From contig CANGHW010000020.1 of NCBI GenBank assembly GCA_947453695.1, positions 1-62,156 on the forward strand: a DNA stretch of 62,156 bases, given 5' to 3'. Shown here piece after piece: positions 35,837 to 44,383 of the stretch. This DNA is from Opitutia bacterium. GTDB lineage: Bacteria > Verrucomicrobiota > Verrucomicrobiia > Opitutales > Opitutaceae. A program made the position numbers and the translations under genes. The notes beneath the pieces were generated by a model, which saw only the letters and a list, made by a program, of their open reading frames with translations, ran no database searches and was not told where the DNA came from. Numbering within the stretch: the first letter of the stretch is position 1; every line of letters starts with the position of its first letter.

Positions 35837-36133
35837 CGCCGCCACGCAGTGAAGCGCGGCGACCTCCGGGCGGTTTCGGCCGTAAAAGCGTTTGCACGCT
35901 CCACGGCCAAAGGGTCGGTCTTGGGGAACCCCCGACGGCGGACGGTATCACTCGCTGATACCTCCACCAAAATATGCAGTGCCTGTTCGCCACTCCGGCG
36001 AACAAGGGAAATTCAAAGAACCTTCGAGGTTCTAAGAAAGCAACGCCAAGAGAGCAGGGGCTGTGCCACACCGTCAAACCGCATCAGGGGCCGACACGCA
36101 TATGTAACGCGGGCAAAATCCGCGCTGTTTTTT
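35837..36133 (+). ncRNA. Candidate structured RNA with terminator-like end upstream of the desaturase
   Basis: Six hairpins follow one another: CGCCGC/GCGGCG (35837-35861), GGCCGT/ACGGCC with inner AGCGT/ACGCT (35878-35908), GGGG/CCCC (35923-35932), GGTATCA/TGATACC (35944-35962), GTTCGCC/GGCGAAC (35985-36003) and AGAACCT/AGGTTCT (36017-36033). The last three are perfect 7-bp stems. At 36108-36133 CGCGG/CCGCG is followed by CTGTTTTTT, a short terminator on the plus strand. It does not match tmRNA, RNase P, SRP or 6S RNA signatures as I know them. Either an independent small RNA or an attenuating leader of the desaturase gene. The strand is inferred from the terminator. Confidence 0.45.
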
Positions 36134-36192
36134 CCTGAAACCCGGCTTGCACGTGCCGATGGCACATGTTCCCTCCCTTTCTCTCATTTAGT

Positions 36193-37395
36193 ATGTCCGA
36201 AAACGTTTCTTCGCCTTCCGTGTCTCCGCTGCGCCGTATCGGTGCAACTTTGCTTCAGTGGATTGATTCCGATCACACCCCCGAGGGTCCCGAAAAGATG
36301 CGCGCCGAGCCCGACAAGGTCGATTGGATGCGCTGTATCCCCTTCATTATCCTTCACCTTGGTTGCTTGGGGGTAATCTGGGTCGGCTGGAGTCCCTTTG
36401 TCGTGTGGACCGCTGTCGCGCTCTACTTCGTGCGTATGTTTGCCGTCACGGGCATCTACCACCGCTACTTCTCGCATAAAACTTACTCCACCTCGCGGGT
36501 CGGCCAGTTCCTCCTCGCCCTCTGGGGCGGCACCACGGTGCAACGCGGTGGCCTTTGGTGGGCTTACCACCACCGCCATCACCACCAACACTCTGACGAT
36601 CCCGAGGATGCTCACTCCCCCCATGTCCACGGTTTCTGGTGGTCGCACATCGGCTGGATCACCAGCCGCCGAAACTTCCCCACCGACTATTCGAAGGTAA
36701 AGGATCTGGCGAAGTTCCCCGAGCTGGTCTGGCTCAACCGCTTCGACACCGTCGTCCCGATCCTCTTCGCCGTCGCCATCTATTACACGGGCGAATTCCT
36801 CTCCCACGCGGCACCGTCGCTTCAGACCAGCGGCGCCCAACTCCTCGTCTGGGGCTTCTTTATCAGCACGACTTTCCTCTTCCACGGCACTTCCTGCATC
36901 AACTCGATGGCCCACCTGATGGGCAAACGCCGTTTCGCCACCACCGACGACTCTCGCAACAGCTTTATCCTCGCGATCATTTGCCTCGGTGAGGGCTGGC
37001 ACAACAACCACCACCGCTATCAATCCTCCACTCGTAACGGCTTCTACTGGTGGGAGATCGATCCGACTTACTACGGCCTCAAACTCCTCTCCTACACCGG
37101 ACTTATTTGGGGCCTAAAACCGGTGCCCAAGTCCATCATGGAAGAAGCTGCCCGCGCTGATCACCTCGCGACCATCGCCGCCGCTCAAAAGGCAGTGCAT
37201 GCCCACCCGGACTATTCCTACGGGACCTTGAAGAAGGTTGTCCCCGCGGCCGCCGCCATCGCTGTCGCGACAGCCGCGACTGCGCAAAGCGCCCTCCCAA
37301 AGAAAGCCGACGACCCCGCCATCCACCGCGACGTCACCGAAGAGACCCACAACATGGCGAAGAAAAACCCGCCGCCCGTCACGCCCGGCACCTAA
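36193..37395 (+). CDS. Membrane fatty-acid desaturase (acyl-CoA/acyl-lipid delta-9 type)
   Basis: 400 residues from ATG 36193. Three histidine boxes bind the di-iron centre: HRYFSH (box 1), HHRHHHQHSD (box 2) and GEGWHNNHH (box 3). Four membrane helices are seen, for example IPFIILHLGCLGVIWVGW and LLVWGFFISTTFLF. The extra C-terminal tail (about 320-400, Ala/Lys-rich, soluble) is longer than in typical enzymes. It introduces a cis double bond into fatty acyl chains. This supplies the unsaturated acyl substrate used by the cyclopropane-synthase cassette that starts 230 bp downstream. It may be regulated through the structured leader at 35837-36133. Confidence 0.93.
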   Translation: MSENVSSPSVSPLRRIGATLLQWIDSDHTPEGPEKMRAEPDKVDWMRCIPFIILHLGCLGVIWVGWSPFVVWTAVALYFVRMFAVTGIYHRYFSHKTYSTSRVGQFLLALWGGTTVQRGGLWWAYHHRHHHQHSDDPEDAHSPHVHGFWWSHIGWITSRRNFPTDYSKVKDLAKFPELVWLNRFDTVVPILFAVAIYYTGEFLSHAAPSLQTSGAQLLVWGFFISTTFLFHGTSCINSMAHLMGKRRFATTDDSRNSFILAIICLGEGWHNNHHRYQSSTRNGFYWWEIDPTYYGLKLLSYTGLIWGLKPVPKSIMEEAARADHLATIAAAQKAVHAHPDYSYGTLKKVVPAAAAIAVATAATAQSALPKKADDPAIHRDVTEETHNMAKKNPPPVTPGT

Positions 37396-37410
37396 ACATC
37401 TGCCACACTC

Positions 37411-37441
37411 GGGCCGGTCTACCAGACCGGCCCTTTTTATT
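37411..37441 (+). terminator. Rho-independent terminator after the desaturase
   Basis: Perfect 10-bp stem GGGCCGGTCT (37411-37420) / AGACCGGCCC (37424-37433) with ACC loop, followed by TTTTTATTT. Confidence 0.95.
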
Positions 37442-37627
37442 TAAAGCCCACGCGTCCACCCTCACCCCGCACACGTAACAAGCCACTCACCGCCCTCAGC
37501 CACTGGATATTTGTCCTTCCTCGTTGGACCTATGACCTTGGCCACTCTTTTACTCCTCACCGCCGCCCGTTCGCCTCGCGCTCCGTAAATAGACATTAGT
37601 CACTAGTCCTTCGGTCATTTCATCAAC

Positions 37628-38914
37628 ATGCCTTCTCTCGCCATCATCGGCACCGGTATCGCCGGCCTCGGCTGCGCGCATTTTCTCCACCGCCACTACG
37701 ATCTCACCCTCTTCGAGCAGAATAACTACGTTGGCGGACACACGAATACCGTCACGGCCACCGAGCCCGGCACCCGCCGCGAAGTGCCGATCGACACCGG
37801 CTTCATGGTGTTCAACAAGGTAACTTACCCGCACCTCACCCGCCTCTTCGAGACCCTCGGCGTCGCCATCAAGCGCACCGACATGTCGTTCAGCGTGCGC
37901 CATGCCCACACCGGCCTCGAATTCGCCGGCTCCTCGCTCAATCACCTCTTCGCCCAGCGCCGCAACCTCCTCCGACCGCGTTTCTATCGGATGCTCGCCG
38001 CGATCAACCGCTTCAACTCCGAAGCCGTCGCCGCCCTCGAAGACCCCGCTACGCAAAACGAAACCCTCGGCGCCTATGTCCAACGCCGCGGCTACGGTCA
38101 GGATTTCTTCGATCTCTACCTCGTGCCCATGAGTTCAGCGGTCTGGAGCACGCCACCCGAGCTCATGCTCGAATTTCCCGCCACCTCACTTCTCCGTTTT
38201 TTCCATAATCACGGCTTCCTCGGTCTTTCTACCCAGCATCCATGGTGGACAGTCGAGCGCGGTGCGAAGAGCTACGTGGAGAAAATCACTGTTCCTTTCC
38301 GCGACCGCATCCGCCTCGGCCAAGCCGCCACGCGCGTCATTCGCACGCCCCGCGGCGTCACCGTCATGACGTCCACGGGGCAGGCCCAGAACTTCGATCA
38401 CGTCATCCTCGCCAGCCACGGCGACGAGTCTCTCCGCCTCCTCGTCAACCCGACTCCGGAAGAGACCCGCCTCCTCTCCGAATTCAAATACCAACCCAAC
38501 GTCGCCACGCTTCACACCGACGCCTCCGTGATGCCGCGCACCAAACTCGCTTGGTCGAGTTGGAACTACGAAATCAATCGGGACTCCGGCGGCGCCGTCT
38601 CCACCGCCACCCACTACTGGATGAACCAGCTTCAAGGGGTGTCCGACCGCGAAAACTACTTCGTCACCATTAATCGCCCCGAGTCCATCGCGGCGGACCG
38701 CGTCATTCGGCGCATCAACTACGCGCACCCCCTCTTCAGTCTCGGCGCCGTTCGCGCGCAAGCGGAGATGCCCGCCCTCAATGCCACCGCGCGCGACACC
38801 ACGCACACGTATTACGCCGGTGCCTGGCAGCGCTTCGGCTTTCACGAGGACGGCCTCCTCAGTGCCGTCCGCCTTAGTGAACAGCTCCTCGGCCGCGACC
38901 CTTGGACCGCCTAA
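37628..38914 (+). CDS. FAD-dependent amine-oxidase-like oxidoreductase of the CFA cassette
   Basis: 428 residues from ATG 37628. N-terminal Rossmann motif LAIIGTGIAGLGCAHFL binds FAD, then FEQNNYVGGHTNTV and PIDTGFMVFNKVTYPHL. The family (NAD(P)-binding/flavin amine oxidase-like) is found almost always beside DUF1365 and cyclopropane-fatty-acid synthase genes, as here. It is thought to desaturate or oxidise modified fatty acyl chains in membrane phospholipid; the precise step is not known for this cassette. No signal peptide. DUF1365 follows after 213 bp of mostly featureless sequence. Confidence 0.9.
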   Translation: MPSLAIIGTGIAGLGCAHFLHRHYDLTLFEQNNYVGGHTNTVTATEPGTRREVPIDTGFMVFNKVTYPHLTRLFETLGVAIKRTDMSFSVRHAHTGLEFAGSSLNHLFAQRRNLLRPRFYRMLAAINRFNSEAVAALEDPATQNETLGAYVQRRGYGQDFFDLYLVPMSSAVWSTPPELMLEFPATSLLRFFHNHGFLGLSTQHPWWTVERGAKSYVEKITVPFRDRIRLGQAATRVIRTPRGVTVMTSTGQAQNFDHVILASHGDESLRLLVNPTPEETRLLSEFKYQPNVATLHTDASVMPRTKLAWSSWNYEINRDSGGAVSTATHYWMNQLQGVSDRENYFVTINRPESIAADRVIRRINYAHPLFSLGAVRAQAEMPALNATARDTTHTYYAGAWQRFGFHEDGLLSAVRLSEQLLGRDPWTA

Positions 38915-39127
38915 TTTGATCGATTGGTCGCGGCTTGGCCCCGATTCCAGATTCAATTCGTCTGCACGAGGACGATTCACGGCTCGCCACTGAAAGCCTC
39001 CGGGGCTTGCGAGTGACGACGAGTAGGCTTCTCCTACCACGGGCACCATCGTTGCCCCGCGCACCCAGACGCATCCGGGACTTCACTTCAGACGTAACAT
39101 CTTCACTACCCGCCCATACCCGATCGA

Positions 39128-40030
39128 ATGAATTCCTGCCTCTACGAATGTTCGGTGCTCCACGCGCGCTTCTCGCCGCGGAAGCACCGCTTCGTCTACC
39201 GGATTTTCCTCTTCGCCATCGACCTCGACGAGTTACCCGAGCTCCACCGTCGTCTGCCACTCTTCTCTTTCGGTCGCCGCAACCTCTACAGCTTTCGCGA
39301 ATCCGACTACCTCCCCACCGCCGAGCCTCTCCACAACGCCCCGGTCACACCCCCCGCCGCGCCCGCCGCTGCCAGTTCGCTCAAACAGCGCGTCCTGGCC
39401 CACCTTGCCACCCACTCCCCTCAGCTTGACCTCACCGGCGCTCGCGTGGTCCTCGTCACGCTCCCCCGCATTTTCGGCTATCTGTTCAACCCCGTCTCGT
39501 TCTACTTCTGCTACGACCGCACCGGCGCCCCGCTCGCCGCCCTCGCCGAGGTCACCAACACCTTCAAGGAGATGAAGCCCTATCTCCTTGGACCCGAGAC
39601 CCGCGTCGCCGCTTCCGACGTCTCCAGCCCAACCTCGCCGCCCTCAGCTCAGCGCGAAGCGGCGTTTCACCGCCGCACTCCGAAACACTTCTACGTCTCC
39701 CCGTTCTCCGACGTCGATGTCGCCTTCGATTTCACGCTTCGCACGCCCGGTGACCACCTTTCGATCCAGATCGACGATTACGTCGGCTCTGATCGCACGC
39801 TCACCAGCACCCTCGCCGGGCCGCGCCGTGCCCTCACCGCCGGACGCTTGGCCTGGTTCTCGCTCAAGTATCCGGCCCTCACTCTCCGCATCATCGCCCT
39901 GATTCACTGGCACGCCGCCCTCCTCTGGTTGAAACGTATCCCGTGGTTCGCCAAGGCCGCCCGCCCCGCCGACCAACGCGCACTCTACCGCCCCCACTCC
40001 TCCCTCGCTCCCACGACCGACGCCGCATGA
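39128..40030 (+). CDS. DUF1365 family protein
   Basis: 300 residues from ATG 39128. Family landmarks: SCLYECSVLHARFSPRKHRF, FLFAIDLDELPEL, the central LPRIFGYLFNPVSFYFCYD, EVTNTFKEMKPYLLG, and KHFYVSPFSDVDVAFDF. DUF1365 genes are linked to cyclopropane-type fatty-acid modification; activity is unproven. It has a longer insertion with Ser/Pro (about 158-178) than usual. The stop overlaps the next start (ATGA), so it is translationally coupled to the CFA synthase. Confidence 0.92.
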   Translation: MNSCLYECSVLHARFSPRKHRFVYRIFLFAIDLDELPELHRRLPLFSFGRRNLYSFRESDYLPTAEPLHNAPVTPPAAPAAASSLKQRVLAHLATHSPQLDLTGARVVLVTLPRIFGYLFNPVSFYFCYDRTGAPLAALAEVTNTFKEMKPYLLGPETRVAASDVSSPTSPPSAQREAAFHRRTPKHFYVSPFSDVDVAFDFTLRTPGDHLSIQIDDYVGSDRTLTSTLAGPRRALTAGRLAWFSLKYPALTLRIIALIHWHAALLWLKRIPWFAKAARPADQRALYRPHSSLAPTTDAA

Positions 40031-41346
40031 GTTCCGAGCCCGTTTCCTCCTCGCCTGCCACCTTCGCCGACCGCTCCGCCGCTCACGCCAAGCCGTCTTT
40101 TTACCGCACCGCCGTGCTCCGTGCGTTCGGCGACATGACCCGCGGCCATCTCCGCCTCGAGCTCCCCGACGGCACCGTCCACGAAATCGGCGACCACGCC
40201 GCCGCCCTCGCTCTCCGCCTTCCGCTCGCTCTCCCCGCCGCCGCCCACATCCGCGTGAAACGCGAAGCCTTCTTCAAGAAGTGCGTCCTCGCCGGTGATA
40301 TCGGTTTCGCCGAGTCCTTCATCGACGGCGACTGGGAGACGCCCCACCTCGCCGCCGTCATCGCGTGGTTCCTCCTCAACGTCGACTCCGCCCCCACGCT
40401 CTCCGGCTCCGCCAAGAAGCAGGCCCAGTCCTGGGCCCTCAACCTCCTGCGCTACACCAACCGCCTCGGCCACCTCCTCCGCCCCAACTCCCGCGAGACC
40501 GCCCGCCGCAACATCGCCGAGCACTACGATCTCTCCAACGACTTCTTCGCCCTCTTCCTCGATCCGTCCCTGATGTATTCCGCCGCGAAGTGGCCCGGCA
40601 CCGCGCCCGACCTTTCGCTCGAGGAAGCCCAACGCGAGAAAAACGATGCCCTCTGCCGCGCTCTTCGCCTCACTCCCACCGACCACGTGCTGGAGATCGG
40701 CACCGGCTGGGGCGGCTGGTCGCTCCACGCCGCCAAGACTTACGGCTGCCGCGTCACCACCGTCACCATTTCCCAACAGCAATACGACCTCGCCCGCGCC
40801 CGCATCACCGCCGCGGGCCTCGCCGACCGTATCGACGTCCAGCTCCGCGACTACCGCGACCTCACCGGCACCTATGACAAAATCGTCTCCATCGAAATGA
40901 TGGAAGCCATCGGCCACCGCTACCTCCCCGAGTTTACCGCCGTCCTCGACCGCGTCCTCAAACGCGACGGCCTCCTCGCCCTCCAGTTCATCACTTGCCC
41001 CGACGCTCGCTACGACGAATTCCGCACCGGCGTGGACTTCATCCAGAAACACATTTTCCCGGGCTCTCTCCTCCTCTCCCTCAACCGCGTCAACGACCTC
41101 CTCTCCCGGGCCGGCGGCTTCGTCCTGCACCAAGTCGACGACTTCGGCCAGGACTACGCCCGCACCCTCCGCCTCTGGCACGACAACTTCCGCCACCGCA
41201 CCGAACAGGTCCGCGCCCTCGGCTTCGACGACCGCTTCATCCGCAAATGGAGCTACTACCTTGCCTACTGCGAATCCGCCTTCGCCATGCGCAACATCTC
41301 CGTCGTCCACACGCTTCACACCCGCGCCAACAACCTCTCCTTCTGA
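40027..41346 (+). CDS. cfa: Cyclopropane-fatty-acyl-phospholipid synthase
   Basis: 439 residues from ATG 40027, four-base overlap with DUF1365. An N-terminal lipid-binding region (about 25-150: GDMTRGHLRLELPDGTVHEI, FAESFIDGDWETPHL) precedes the SAM methyltransferase core. EHYDLSNDFFALFLDPSLMYS, SAM motif HVLEIGTGWGGWSLHAA, IVSIEMMEAIGHRYLP, and IQKHIFPGSLLLSLN are the CFA signatures. The reaction is SAM-dependent methylenation of cis-unsaturated phospholipid acyl chains at the inner membrane surface. The neighbouring amine-oxidase-like, DUF1365 and DUF1295 genes suggest the product may be processed further. Confidence 0.93.
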   Translation: MSSEPVSSSPATFADRSAAHAKPSFYRTAVLRAFGDMTRGHLRLELPDGTVHEIGDHAAALALRLPLALPAAAHIRVKREAFFKKCVLAGDIGFAESFIDGDWETPHLAAVIAWFLLNVDSAPTLSGSAKKQAQSWALNLLRYTNRLGHLLRPNSRETARRNIAEHYDLSNDFFALFLDPSLMYSAAKWPGTAPDLSLEEAQREKNDALCRALRLTPTDHVLEIGTGWGGWSLHAAKTYGCRVTTVTISQQQYDLARARITAAGLADRIDVQLRDYRDLTGTYDKIVSIEMMEAIGHRYLPEFTAVLDRVLKRDGLLALQFITCPDARYDEFRTGVDFIQKHIFPGSLLLSLNRVNDLLSRAGGFVLHQVDDFGQDYARTLRLWHDNFRHRTEQVRALGFDDRFIRKWSYYLAYCESAFAMRNISVVHTLHTRANNLSF

Positions 41347-41380
41347 GGTAGCGCCCTCCGGGCCGGCCGCTCCGCTCTTC

Positions 41381-41785
41381 ATGATCCTCTTCCTCCGCGC
41401 CCTCTTCATCGTCGTCTTCGCCTCCATGCTCGGCGTCACGACTTGGGCGAGCCTCGCCCAACCGCTCGGCGACTTCGTCCGTGGCCCCGTCGCCCGCGAC
41501 CCCTGGGTCATCGCCACCCTCTTCGACGCCTACTGGGCCTTCATCGCCTTCTTCGTCTGGGTCGCGTGGAAAGAGCAAACCCTCGCCGCCCGCGTCCTCT
41601 GGTTTCTCTCCCTCATCGCTCTCGGCAACCTCGCCATCGCCGCCTACATGCTCGCTCAACTCTTCCGTGTCACCGCGAGCGCCCCTGACGCCCTCACCAC
41701 CGTCTTCACCCAACGCCAGCCCGGCCGGCTCGCCCTCCCCGGCGCACTCACCGCCATCTCCGTCGCGATCTACCTCCTCGCCTGA
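41381..41785 (+). CDS. DUF1475 family small membrane protein
   Basis: 134 residues from ATG 41381, 34 bp after the CFA synthase stop. Four hydrophobic helices: LFLRALFIVVFASMLGV, FDAYWAFIAFFVWVAW, VLWFLSLIALGNLAIAAYML, and a C-terminal ALTAISVAIYLLA. The pattern RDPWVIATLFDAYWAF is typical of DUF1475. Function unknown; its place between CFA and DUF1295 implies a membrane-lipid role. Confidence 0.8.
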   Translation: MILFLRALFIVVFASMLGVTTWASLAQPLGDFVRGPVARDPWVIATLFDAYWAFIAFFVWVAWKEQTLAARVLWFLSLIALGNLAIAAYMLAQLFRVTASAPDALTTVFTQRQPGRLALPGALTAISVAIYLLA

Positions 41786-41855
41786 TCATCCGCCGCCGCG
41801 GACTTTTTTCCCGTGGGGCGGGCTCTACGCCCGCCTTCCGTCCGCCGCTCCACCC

Positions 41856-42644
41856 ATGTCCGCACTCTCCCTCATCCTCACCGCCCTCGCCGCCCTCTGC
41901 GCGATTTTCGCGCTGCTCTACCTCCTGGCGCGCCGGATCGACAACTACGGCATCGTCGACGTCGCGTGGGCTTATGCTTTCGCGGCTCTCGCCACGTTCT
42001 ACGCCCTCGCCGGCCCTGGCTGGCCCCTGCGTCGGGCCCTCATCGCCGCCCTCGCCGTCGTCTGGAGCCTCCGCCTTGGCACCCATCTCGCCATCCGCGT
42101 CATCGGCCACCACCCCGTCGAAGACGGCCGATATATTCAGCTCCGCAAGGATTGGGCCGGCGTCTTCGCCCCGAAGATGTTTGGCTTCTTTCAGCTTCAG
42201 GCCGGCTCCATCGTCCTGCTCGCTGCCGCCTTCGCCCTCGCCGCCCTCAACCCTGCTCCCGCCCTCCACCCGCTCGAATACGCCGGAGCCGCCCTCTGGC
42301 TCCTCGCAATCATCGGCGAAGCCCTCGCCGACGCCCAGCTCGCGGCCTTCAAGAAATCCCCGGCCAACAAGGGCAAAGTCTGTGACGTCGGTCTCTGGCA
42401 CTACAGCCGCCATCCGAATTATTTCTTCGAGTGGCTCATTTGGGTCTCGTTCTTCGTCTTCGCCCTCGGCTCGCCCTACGGCTGGATCGCCATCATCGGG
42501 CCGGCTAGCATCCTCTACCTCCTCCTGCGGGTCACCGGCATTCCTCTCACCGAGGAGCAAAGCCTGCGCTCCCGAGGCGACGCTTACCGCCGCTACCAGC
42601 AAACCACGAGCGCCTTCGTCCCGTGGTTTCCGAAGAAATCCTGA
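41856..42644 (+). CDS. DUF1295 (steroid 5-alpha-reductase-like) membrane protein
   Basis: 262 residues from ATG 41856. About six membrane helices; family motifs RIDNYGIVDVAWAYAF, the invariant KGKVCDVGLWHYSRHPNYFF (about 175-194), and the C-terminal EEQSLRSRGDAYRRYQQTT. By fold it relates to isoprenylcysteine methyltransferases and steroid reductases, so it may reduce or methylate a lipid substrate. It follows DUF1475 by 70 bp and precedes the second CFA-like gene. Confidence 0.9.
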   Translation: MSALSLILTALAALCAIFALLYLLARRIDNYGIVDVAWAYAFAALATFYALAGPGWPLRRALIAALAVVWSLRLGTHLAIRVIGHHPVEDGRYIQLRKDWAGVFAPKMFGFFQLQAGSIVLLAAAFALAALNPAPALHPLEYAGAALWLLAIIGEALADAQLAAFKKSPANKGKVCDVGLWHYSRHPNYFFEWLIWVSFFVFALGSPYGWIAIIGPASILYLLLRVTGIPLTEEQSLRSRGDAYRRYQQTTSAFVPWFPKKS

Positions 42645-42717
42645 AACGGCATCATCGAGCCGGGAATCCATTCCTTCCTGATTTCCTGAGTTCCACATTC
42701 CTCCGCTTTTCCGCCTC

Positions 42718-43728
42718 ATGATCGATTCATTGCTCGAGAAAAACCTCCTCCCCGACTGGCTCCTCCGCATCGGCATCCGTCGCCTGCTCGCCCAGCGCAT
42801 CGGCGACGAATCCGCCGTCTATGATCGCTCCGCCTACGTCGCCGACCTCAAGACCCGCGCCCTCGCCGAGCAAACCGCCGCCGCCAACGAGCAACATTAC
42901 GAAGTCCCCACCCGCTTCTACCAACTCTGCCTCGGCAAAAACCTGAAATACTCCGGCTGCCTCTACCCCACCGGACGCGAGACCCTCGATCAGGCCGAGG
43001 ATGCCATGCTCGCGCTCTACGCCGAGCGCGCCCAGCTCACTGACGGCCAGTCCATCCTCGAACTCGGCTGCGGCTGGGGCTCCCTCTGTCTCTACAACGC
43101 CGCTCGCTTTCCCCGATCCCGCATCACTGCGATTTCGAATTCCCGCACCCAGAAAGAGCACATCGACGCTGAGGCCAAGCGCCGCGGCCTGACCAACCTC
43201 ACGATCATCACCGCTGACATTAACGTCTTCGACACCGCGCCCGCCCAGTTCGATCGCGTCGTCTCCGTCGAGATGTTCGAGCACCTAAAGAACTACCAAC
43301 GCCTCTTCGCGAACATCGCCCGTTGGCTCAAGCCCGGCGGCATGCTCTTCACGCACATCTTCACGCACCACCGCCTCAGCTACCACTTCGTCGCCCGCGA
43401 TGCCTCCGACTGGATGAGTCGCTACTTTTTCACCGGCGGTCAGATCCCCGCGCACGACCTCTTTCTCCAATTTCAAGACGACCTCAAAATCGTCTCCGAT
43501 TGGAAAGTAAACGGCCGTCACTATCAGCAGACGGCCGAGCACTGGCTCCAAAACATGGACGCCCACCGCGCCGAGATCATGCCGCTCTTCGTCCAAACCT
43601 ACGGCGCCGACCAGGCGACGAAGTGGTGGGCCTACTGGCGCGTGTTTTATATGTCCTGCGCCGAACTCTGGGGCTACCGCGGCGGAGAAGAATGGCTCGT
43701 CAGCCATTACCTCTTCCGCAAACCGTAG
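42718..43728 (+). CDS. CFA-like SAM-dependent methyltransferase (second copy, short form)
   Basis: 336 residues from ATG 42718. It lacks the N-terminal lipid-binding half of the true CFA synthase at 40027. The core keeps QHYEVPTRFYQLCLGKNLKY, SAM motif SILELGCGWGSLCLYNA, VVSVEMFEHLKNYQRL and GGMLFTHIFTHH. This short form resembles coclaurine-N-methyltransferase-like members of the superfamily and is often found with DUF1295. It probably methylates a lipid intermediate different from that of the first enzyme. Last gene of the cassette, followed by a hairpin and repeat array 2. Confidence 0.9.
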   Translation: MIDSLLEKNLLPDWLLRIGIRRLLAQRIGDESAVYDRSAYVADLKTRALAEQTAAANEQHYEVPTRFYQLCLGKNLKYSGCLYPTGRETLDQAEDAMLALYAERAQLTDGQSILELGCGWGSLCLYNAARFPRSRITAISNSRTQKEHIDAEAKRRGLTNLTIITADINVFDTAPAQFDRVVSVEMFEHLKNYQRLFANIARWLKPGGMLFTHIFTHHRLSYHFVARDASDWMSRYFFTGGQIPAHDLFLQFQDDLKIVSDWKVNGRHYQQTAEHWLQNMDAHRAEIMPLFVQTYGADQATKWWAYWRVFYMSCAELWGYRGGEEWLVSHYLFRKP

Positions 43729-43748
43729 CCCGGTGTTCAGCCCGGGCT
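43727..43748 (+). terminator. Hairpin at the end of the lipid cassette
   Basis: AGCCCGG (43727-43733) / CCGGGCT (43742-43748), 8-nt loop, beginning within the stop codon of the last cassette gene. No U-run follows, so termination is uncertain. Confidence 0.45.
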
Positions 43749-43990
43749 GAATAGCCGCGAAGGAACGCGGGAAACATCACGTCCACTCACCACCACTTTT
43801 GGACGAACCACGCCCCGGCCCTCACCGCTCATCCTTGAACCTGCCGCATCCTAGGCTGGCGTTTCTTCGGTCAGTTCGCGGAAGCAAGCGGAGCGCACTC
43901 CGACCCAAGCCGTCGCCTCGGCGGGAGAGCAACGCTCGTCGCACCCAAGCGGGCCCGGAATTGGCCGGCCTTCAGCACAGTCCTGCACCC
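43749..43990. other. Short gene-free stretch before array 2
   Basis: No supported gene. The right part (about 43949-43990) may hold further eroded 21-bp units that are in phase with the array, but the core is not recognisable there. Confidence 0.4.
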
Positions 43991-44347
43991 ATTCGGCACG
44001 AGATGTGGGCCGTTCGGAGCAAGCTCAGACCCATTCGGAGCCATTTGCAGCTCATTCGGAGCCATCTGTAGAGGGTTCGGAGCGAATGGCGGGTCGTTCG
44101 GAGTAAACCGCCAACCGTTCGGAGCTATCTCTGAACCGTTCGGAGTCTCCGCTGAGTGGTTCGGAGCCATCTATGGACCGTTCGGAGCGATCTCGGCCGC
44201 GTTCGGAGCCGTCTGCGTCTCGTTCGGAGTTGTTTGGGGCTCATTCGGAGCGATCTCTCAACCATTCGGAGTGATCTCATGGTCGTTCGGAGTGATCTCC
44301 GTAGCGTTCGGAGCCGTCCTTGGATCGTTCAGCCAGACTGCAACTGC
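43991..44347. repeat. Degenerate 21-bp tandem repeat array 2 (RTTCGGAG core)
   Basis: Seventeen units start at 43991 and then every 21 bases to 44327 with no insertion or deletion. Units 2 to 16 all begin with RTTCGGAG (G or A first); the first and last units keep only part of it. Positions 9-14 lean to CNATCT and the last seven bases vary freely. The core is unrelated to that of array 1, yet the period is the same. Translation gives heptads such as APNGSEL on the minus strand and VRSDLxx on the plus strand, but stops (for example TAG in the fourth unit) cut most frames. The array ends where the truncated IS66 tnpB begins. Confidence 0.92.
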
Positions 44348-44383
44348 GCTCGAAGTCAGCGCTTCCTGCCTCGGGGTCAGATC

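Noticed and set aside
35823..36077. 84-codon minus-strand frame in the structured region
   Set aside because: It runs through all six hairpins, has atypical composition and no recognised domain.
35837..36133. tmRNA, RNase P, SRP or 6S RNA
   Set aside because: None of the conserved sequence blocks of these RNAs as I recall them are seen; no tRNA-like ends.
39985..41517. 510-codon minus-strand frame over the CFA synthase
   Set aside because: Antisense shadow of a gene with clear SAM and CFA motifs.
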